The notes beneath the pieces are model-generated. The model saw only the letters and a program-made list of their open reading frames with translations. It had not been told where the DNA came from and made no database searches. A DNA stretch of 37,712 nt from Pelagibacteraceae bacterium AG-390-A23. GTDB lineage: Bacteria; Pseudomonadota; Alphaproteobacteria; Pelagibacterales; Pelagibacteraceae. Both the position numbers and the translations under genes were made by a program. The stretch is from assembly GCA_003279775.1 (NCBI GenBank), contig QCGW01000009.1, forward strand, positions 1-37,712. Direction: 5' to 3'. Shown here in pieces: positions 33,401 to 37,712 of the stretch (position 1 is its first letter; each line of letters begins with the position of its first letter).

Positions 33401-34663
33401 TTATCCTAGTTTAATATTGTCCACTCCAACTAATTTATTGTAAATCCAGTAAATAACTAAAACTCCACTAAGCAGCATTAATCCCATTGCAGATGCAAAG
33501 CTCCAATCCAAAGTTTGTTTCATATGAAATGCAATTTGATTACTTATTAAGGTTCCAGATGCGCCACCAACTAATGCTGGAGTAATGTAATAACCAATTG
33601 CTAAAATAAACACTAGCAAGCATCCTGCACCAATTCCTGGAATAGTTAATGGAAAGTATACTTTCCAAAAAGCAACAAAAGGAGTTCCTCCCAATGATTT
33701 TCCAGCTCTCATTAAGCTAGGAGAGATGGTTTTCATTACACTGTAAAGTGGAAGAACCATAAAAGGTAATAATATTTGCGTCATCGCAACATAAGTACCT
33801 ACTTTATTATACATCATTTCAGGTCTATTATCGTCTGCAACGAGCCCTATCATAACAAAGAAATCATTAACGACTCCTTGTTGTTGTAATAAAATCATCC
33901 AACTAGCTGTCCTCACTAGTAATGAAGTCCAAAAAGGTAACAGCACACAGATCATTAATAAATTTGAATATTTCATAGGCAAAGTTGCAAGCAAATGTGC
34001 TATTGGATATCCCATCAAGAAGCAAAATAGAGTAACAAAAAAAGCTATCTCAAGTGTTCTTAGCCATAGAATTCTATGTATTCTTCTATCTTCATCAACT
34101 TGAGTAATACTTCCATCAGCTGCATAATACATATCCATACCTTTTAAGTATTTTGACATTGTATAAGGTGGAGCAGTTCTTTTGATTGCTTGCCAATACT
34201 CAACATTTCTCCAACGCTTGTGAACTTTCATTACTTGTTCTTTAATACTTATGCTTTCGTCAATCTTCTTTCTCTTAACTTGTCTAAAAAGTTTTTTTGT
34301 AATGGAATTGAAACCGTTTTTTTCTTTATTTAATCTTTGACCAAGTTTTCCGTGTTCTTGTTTCTCAACAAGAGCTTTAAAATCATAGTAAAAGGCTGCA
34401 AAAACTTCTTCTGGAGGTAATTCCTGACCATCCCAATTTTCCATTTCTTTAAATGTTTTAGGGAGCATATTTGTGATCATTTTATCATCTATACTTCTGC
34501 TAAACATCTCTCCTATAGGAAAGACATAAGTAATAACTAAAAATAAAAGTAATGGAGCAACAAGAAGAAATGCTTTTATTTTATTCTTCTTTTCAGCTTT
34601 TTTTAAACTGACCTCTAAGGGTATTCCGTCAGTTGTTAATATTTGTTTTGTTTCAGAGCTCAT
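33401..34663 (-). CDS. potB: Polyamine-class ABC transporter permease with extended first loop (PotB-like)
   Basis: A 420-aa permease, about 130 residues longer than usual. After the first helix (~32-52) a charged segment of about 150 residues (53-202) precedes the second helix. It is rich in Lys/Glu, with HGKLGQRLNKEKNG and RRIHRILWLR. The remainder is standard, with EAA loop KSLGGTPFVAFWKVYFPLTIPG. The start codon immediately follows a T-run from the hairpin at 34671-34697, and no ribosome site is visible between them. Two bases separate it from potC. Confidence 0.88.
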   Translation of the reverse strand: MSSETKQILTTDGIPLEVSLKKAEKKNKIKAFLLVAPLLLFLVITYVFPIGEMFSRSIDDKMITNMLPKTFKEMENWDGQELPPEEVFAAFYYDFKALVEKQEHGKLGQRLNKEKNGFNSITKKLFRQVKRKKIDESISIKEQVMKVHKRWRNVEYWQAIKRTAPPYTMSKYLKGMDMYYAADGSITQVDEDRRIHRILWLRTLEIAFFVTLFCFLMGYPIAHLLATLPMKYSNLLMICVLLPFWTSLLVRTASWMILLQQQGVVNDFFVMIGLVADDNRPEMMYNKVGTYVAMTQILLPFMVLPLYSVMKTISPSLMRAGKSLGGTPFVAFWKVYFPLTIPGIGAGCLLVFILAIGYYITPALVGGASGTLISNQIAFHMKQTLDWSFASAMGLMLLSGVLVIYWIYNKLVGVDNIKLG

Positions 34664-34697
34664 AAAAAAATAGGGCGGTTAATTAATAACCGCCCTA
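34664..34697 (-). terminator. Intercistronic terminator-like hairpin between potD and potB
   Basis: TAGGGCGGTTA / TAACCGCCCTA gives an 11-bp perfect stem (34671-34681 and 34687-34697) with a 5-base loop. Read on the minus strand it is followed by TTTTTTT and then directly by the ATG of potB. It would end most transcripts after potD and let a minority read through, keeping binding protein in excess over membrane parts. Confidence 0.85.
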
Positions 34698-34732
34698 AAT
34701 ATATTATATAAATTCAGTGTTTAAAACTGAAA

Positions 34733-35851
34733 TTATAAGCCTGCTTTCATTGCTTCCCATTTCTCTCCGATCTCTGTTCCGTTATCAGCCCAGAAAAAAG
34801 GATCAACTAAGAAATATCTCTTAGTATTTTGAGGAGCAGTTGGCATTTGAGGCATCATTTCTGTTTTACCATCTTTGTACCATGGCTCACCAGCTTTGAT
34901 GATCTCAAGAGAAGATTTTCTCCATGGAGCATATGCAATATACTTCGCGCTACCTGCTAACATTTCAGTGTTAGTCATCATAGCTAAAGCTTTTTTAGCA
35001 TTTGCTTCATCTGGTCCACCTTTAACAAGTGCGAAATATTCGTAGTCAAGACCTTGACCATCCCATACTTGTTTAATTGGAGCACCTTCGCCTACTTCAG
35101 CGTTAAAGAATCTTCCATTCCAACCTGTAGCCATTACAACTTCACCAGCAACTAATAGTTCTGGCGGTTGAGCACCTGCAGACCAGAATACACATCCACC
35201 ATTTGGATCTGTGCATAATGCTTTAATTTTATCCATAGCTCTGTCGATACCACCATCAGCTTCAAGTTTTCTATAAATTATCTCTCCACCTTTACCCATT
35301 TTAACACCGTCAGCAGCTAAAGCGATTTCTAAATTAGTTAATGCACTTTTATAGATCGCTCTTTTTCCTGGAAATTTTTTAGTGTTAAAGAAGTCTTTAA
35401 TTGTTTTAGGCTCTTTACCACCAAATGCTCTTGTATCAAAAGCGTAGTTCCAAGAATATAAAATGTTACCTACAGCACATTCACTTGGCATTCCTGTGAA
35501 GAAGTCTTCACTTGCAGGAGTTCCATCTGGCGCAGCAGGGAAGTCTTTGTCAAAATCAAATTTAACAAATAAACCTTCATCACATCCGTTAATCGTATCG
35601 AATGCAAATAAGTCTATGATATCCCAAGTTATAGCACCAGCTTCTTTTTGTGCTTTGATTTCTGATAAACCACCAGAATAGTCAACCCAGTTGATCTCTA
35701 CTCCAAGTGCTTTAGCAGTCGGATCACCATACCCTAGCTTTTGAGACTCTGTATAAGCTCCACCCCATGATGCAACAGTAACTGCAAATGAAGATGTAGT
35801 TATTGAAAGAGCAAAAGAAAGAGCAAGTAATAATTTACTTAGTTTTTTCAT
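34733..35851 (-). CDS. potD: Polyamine-class periplasmic binding protein (PotD/PotF-like)
   Basis: A 372-aa extracellular solute-binding protein, family 1/polyamine type, with a signal peptide (MKKLSKLLLALSFALSITTSSFA). Early motif VASWGGAYTESQ, then WDIIDLFAFD, ILYSWNYAFDTRAF and GWNGRFFNAE, match PotD-like proteins. Conserved acidic residues for amine binding could not be assigned with certainty. Its start has a good ribosome site (GGAGGAATA) and its own predicted promoter, and a hairpin follows the gene. Putrescine or spermidine-like ligands are the family norm; opines, ectoine-like or guanidino compounds remain possible given the M24 neighbour. Confidence 0.88.
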   Translation of the reverse strand: MKKLSKLLLALSFALSITTSSFAVTVASWGGAYTESQKLGYGDPTAKALGVEINWVDYSGGLSEIKAQKEAGAITWDIIDLFAFDTINGCDEGLFVKFDFDKDFPAAPDGTPASEDFFTGMPSECAVGNILYSWNYAFDTRAFGGKEPKTIKDFFNTKKFPGKRAIYKSALTNLEIALAADGVKMGKGGEIIYRKLEADGGIDRAMDKIKALCTDPNGGCVFWSAGAQPPELLVAGEVVMATGWNGRFFNAEVGEGAPIKQVWDGQGLDYEYFALVKGGPDEANAKKALAMMTNTEMLAGSAKYIAYAPWRKSSLEIIKAGEPWYKDGKTEMMPQMPTAPQNTKRYFLVDPFFWADNGTEIGEKWEAMKAGL

Positions 35852-35872
35852 TATTCCTCCGTTTAAACGTTG

Positions 35873-35890
35873 ATATAAATTAATTTATAT
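35873..35890 (-). repeat. AT-only perfect palindrome at predicted 5' end of potD mRNA
   Basis: ATATAAATTAATTTATAT is a perfect 18-base inverted repeat. It lies seven bases past the predicted -10 hexamer, so it would open the potD transcript. A second short palindrome, CGTTTAAACG (35860-35869), separates it from the ribosome site. The same kind of element occurs at the same place before the tmoX-like gene. Confidence 0.5.
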
Positions 35891-35897
35891 AAGTAAA

Positions 35898-35926
35898 AGT
35901 ACAACAAATAGCTAAAGTGAAGTCAA
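35898..35926 (-). promoter_or_regulatory. Predicted sigma70 promoter of potD
   Basis: On the minus strand TTGACT is followed by exactly 17 bases and TGTACT (4 of 6 to TATAAT). It lies in the 117-base gap after potA, making potD the head of its own transcript. The -35 hexamer and spacer are identical in kind to those upstream of the tmoX-like gene. Confidence 0.52.
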
Positions 35927-35968
35927 CAGCTGATTTTGTCTTTGATATATGTGAATTTTAGTTGAAGT

Positions 35969-37054
35969 TTATTTTGGGTCTAGTGCTCTTGCATCAGTAC
36001 TATTCCAACCAATATTTATATCTTCGCTGACTTTGAGCTCTAAATTAGATGTGCTATTAGGCACTTTAAGAATAAACTCTGAACTTCCCAAAAGATTTAG
36101 TCTAACTCTAGTATGATCACCGTGATAAATTACTTCCTCGATCTTTCCTGTGAACATGTTATCCATTTTGTCAGTTGGATTTATTAAAGCTCTCTCTGGT
36201 CTCAATGATACAGTTGTTTTTTCTCCTTTTGATTTAACTGAAATTGGGTTGGCTAATATCTCAGAGTTTGCTAATTTAACTTTACATTTGTCTTTGTCGA
36301 TATCCACAACTTCGCCATTGAAAGTATTGTTCTCACCTATGAACTCAGCAACAAAAGAGTTTACTGGCTTCTCATATAGTTCTGCGGGATTTGAAAGCTG
36401 TTGAACTTTTCCATCATTAAATACTGCAATTCGGTTTGACATAGTTAATGCCTCGCTTTGATCATGAGTTACATATACAACTGTTACACCGATGCTTTCA
36501 TGAATATGTTTAATTTCATATTGCATACTCTCTCTTAAATTTTTATCTAAAGCTCCAAGAGGTTCATCCATTAAAACAACCGCAGGGTCAAATACTAGGG
36601 CTCTTGCAACTGCCACACGTTGTTGTTGACCTCCAGAAAGCTGGGCTGGCATTCTTGTCTCAAATCCACTTAATGAAACCATTGATAATGCTTTATCAAC
36701 TTTTTTATCTATTTTATCTTTTTCAACTTTTCTTACTCTTAATGGAAAAGCTAAATTTTCATAAACTGTCATATGTGGGAACAATGCATAGTTTTGGAAA
36801 ACCATTCCGATCCCTCTTTTATGAGGAGGAATATTAGAAATTATATTTCCATCTAATAATATTTCACCGTGAGTTGGGGTTTCAAAACCAGCCAACATCA
36901 TTAAACAAGTTGTCTTACCTGAGCCCGATGGACCAAGCATTGTTATGAATTCACCCTCTGCAATATCTAATTGTAAATCTTTTACGACAAGAACTTTACC
37001 GTCATAACTTTTATCTACTTTATCAAATTTTACAAATTCTGGATTTTTAGACAT
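35969..37054 (-). CDS. potA: Polyamine-class ABC transporter ATPase (PotA-like)
   Basis: A 361-aa ATPase. Walker A is GPSGSGKTT at 41-49, the Q-loop is MVFQNYALFPH, the signature LSGGQQQR is at 137-144, and Walker B VVLMDEP is at 157-163. The H-loop TVVYVTHDQSEA follows. A TOBE regulatory domain fills about 250-355 (SLRPERA). It is first in the PotA-D-B-C order and 45 bases downstream of the M24 hydrolase gene. Confidence 0.93.
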   Translation of the reverse strand: MSKNPEFVKFDKVDKSYDGKVLVVKDLQLDIAEGEFITMLGPSGSGKTTCLMMLAGFETPTHGEILLDGNIISNIPPHKRGIGMVFQNYALFPHMTVYENLAFPLRVRKVEKDKIDKKVDKALSMVSLSGFETRMPAQLSGGQQQRVAVARALVFDPAVVLMDEPLGALDKNLRESMQYEIKHIHESIGVTVVYVTHDQSEALTMSNRIAVFNDGKVQQLSNPAELYEKPVNSFVAEFIGENNTFNGEVVDIDKDKCKVKLANSEILANPISVKSKGEKTTVSLRPERALINPTDKMDNMFTGKIEEVIYHGDHTRVRLNLLGSSEFILKVPNSTSNLELKVSEDINIGWNSTDARALDPK

Positions 37055-37099
37055 AAAGGTGAATATAAAACATTTGTATAAATAGATTTCAATAGCTAA

Positions 37100-37712
37100 T
37101 TAACTCTTAATATGAAGCTCTTTTGGAAAATTACAAAACAATTCAGATCCATTCTCTGTAACTCTTATAGCCTCAGATGCTTCTACACCCCAATCTCCAA
37201 ACTGCATTACAGCTATCATGTGGAAACAAACATTAGGTTCTAGAACTGTCATATCTCCTTTATAAATATTAAGTGTATGCTCACCCCAGTCGGGAGGATA
37301 ACCAATACCAATCGAATAACCTGTTCTAGATTTTTTTTCTATTCCGTATTTATCTAATATTTTCCAAAAAGCCTGCGCAACATCGTCTGCTGTATTCCCT
37401 GGTTTAATTTGACTTATTCCAGCATTTAAAGCTTCAATTGTTTTGTTCATTGTATCAATCTTTAATTGATTGGGTTTTCCAAGCAGAACTGTTCTTGCCA
37501 TTGGAGCATGATATCTCTTATAAACTCCAGATAATTCAATAATTGTAGCCTCTCCTTCTACAAATTTATCTTGTGTTGCTGTTAAATGTGAAGCTGAAGT
37601 ACCCTTCCCTGTTGGAAGTAATGTTGCAATACTAGAATATTCTCCTCCAAATTCTTCTGTCCCATAGAATAAAGTTTTTTGAATTTCACCAACTGCATCG
37701 CACTGTCTAACA
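37100..37712 (-). CDS. M24-family hydrolase, ectoine hydrolase (DoeA)/creatinase-like (partial, 5' end outside window)
   Basis: The last 203 residues of a pita-bread-fold (M24) enzyme; the frame stays open to the window edge, so an internal ATG at 37501 is not the start. RTGYSIGIGYPPDWGEHT, FHMIAVMQ and SEAIRVTENG are typical of ectoine hydrolase DoeA and relatives. The usual metal ligands are replaced: the D-x-G...SD-x-T motif reads ELSGVYKRYHAPMART (Asp to Glu, Asp to Pro), and the GHG-type His reads Tyr in GYSIG. It therefore resembles metal-independent creatinase-type enzymes. It may cleave an amide C-N bond in a small osmolyte imported by the adjacent transporter; that link is inferred. 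Confidence 0.82.
   Translation of the reverse strand, partial: VRQCDAVGEIQKTLFYGTEEFGGEYSSIATLLPTGKGTSASHLTATQDKFVEGEATIIELSGVYKRYHAPMARTVLLGKPNQLKIDTMNKTIEALNAGISQIKPGNTADDVAQAFWKILDKYGIEKKSRTGYSIGIGYPPDWGEHTLNIYKGDMTVLEPNVCFHMIAVMQFGDWGVEASEAIRVTENGSELFCNFPKELHIKS

Noticed and set aside
37501..37501. ATG at 37501 as start of the M24 gene
   Set aside because: The reading frame continues upstream to the window edge with conserved M24 sequence, so the gene is truncated by the window, not short.
1..37712. tRNA, rRNA, CRISPR array, transposon or prophage
   Set aside because: No direct-repeat array, integrase/transposase reading frame or cloverleaf-capable intergenic sequence was seen; gaps are almost all under 125 bases.

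Overview
This window is AT-rich, with short intergenic gaps, one-base stop/start overlaps and a streamlined gene content. Its protein families are those of the SAR11 clade (Pelagibacterales, 'Candidatus Pelagibacter'-like marine alphaproteobacteria). That assignment rests on recalled family knowledge and gene content, not on a database search. No rRNA, tRNA, CRISPR array, insertion sequence or phage gene was seen, and no gene-free stretch exceeds about 125 bases.

Left third (1-16.4 kb): a methylated-amine region. On the minus strand lie the substrate-binding protein of a TMAO/glycine-betaine ABC transporter (TmoX/ProX-like), two small envelope proteins (a MORN-repeat protein and a membrane-anchored protein), and the start of the transporter ATPase (ProV/TmoV-like). 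Diverging on the plus strand are a TMAO demethylase (DUF1989 + GcvT fusion, Tdm), a small winged-helix-like protein, a FAD-dependent amine oxidoreductase, a glutamine-synthetase-family ligase, three glutamate-synthase-like subunits (MgsA/B/C, N-methylglutamate synthase), a conserved-looking 136-aa protein of unknown function, an Amt transporter with a 76-aa membrane protein, a 49-aa membrane protein, and a second GS-type ligase that looks like gamma-glutamylmethylamide synthetase (GmaS). Together they suggest: TMAO import, demethylation to dimethylamine, and capture of monomethylamine on glutamate to yield N-methylglutamate, C1 units and ammonium. The dimethylamine monooxygenase and a complete four-subunit N-methylglutamate dehydrogenase are not in the window. 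A diaminopropionate ammonia-lyase-like enzyme and a photolyase close this plus-strand run.

Middle (17.8-25.3 kb): a minus-strand housekeeping run: CsaA, LysE-type exporter, aconitase, a YfgM-like membrane protein, a BamB-like lipoprotein, a cupin, ZapE and YjbQ.

Right part (25.3-37.7 kb): plus-strand ArgE-like deacylase; minus-strand agmatinase-family ureohydrolase plus aldehyde dehydrogenase; plus-strand secreted HEXXH protein coupled to a membrane-anchored cyclophilin; then a minus-strand run of an ectoine hydrolase/creatinase-like M24 protein (cut by the window edge), a PotADBC-type polyamine-class ABC transporter, and a FadN-like beta-oxidation enzyme.

The most interesting non-coding signal is that both substrate-binding protein genes (tmoX-like and potD-like) have the same leader layout: TTGACT, 17 bases, a TATAAT-like hexamer, then a perfect AT-only palindrome at the predicted mRNA 5' end, then the ribosome site. 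Both genes are also followed by a strong GC-rich hairpin with a T-run.
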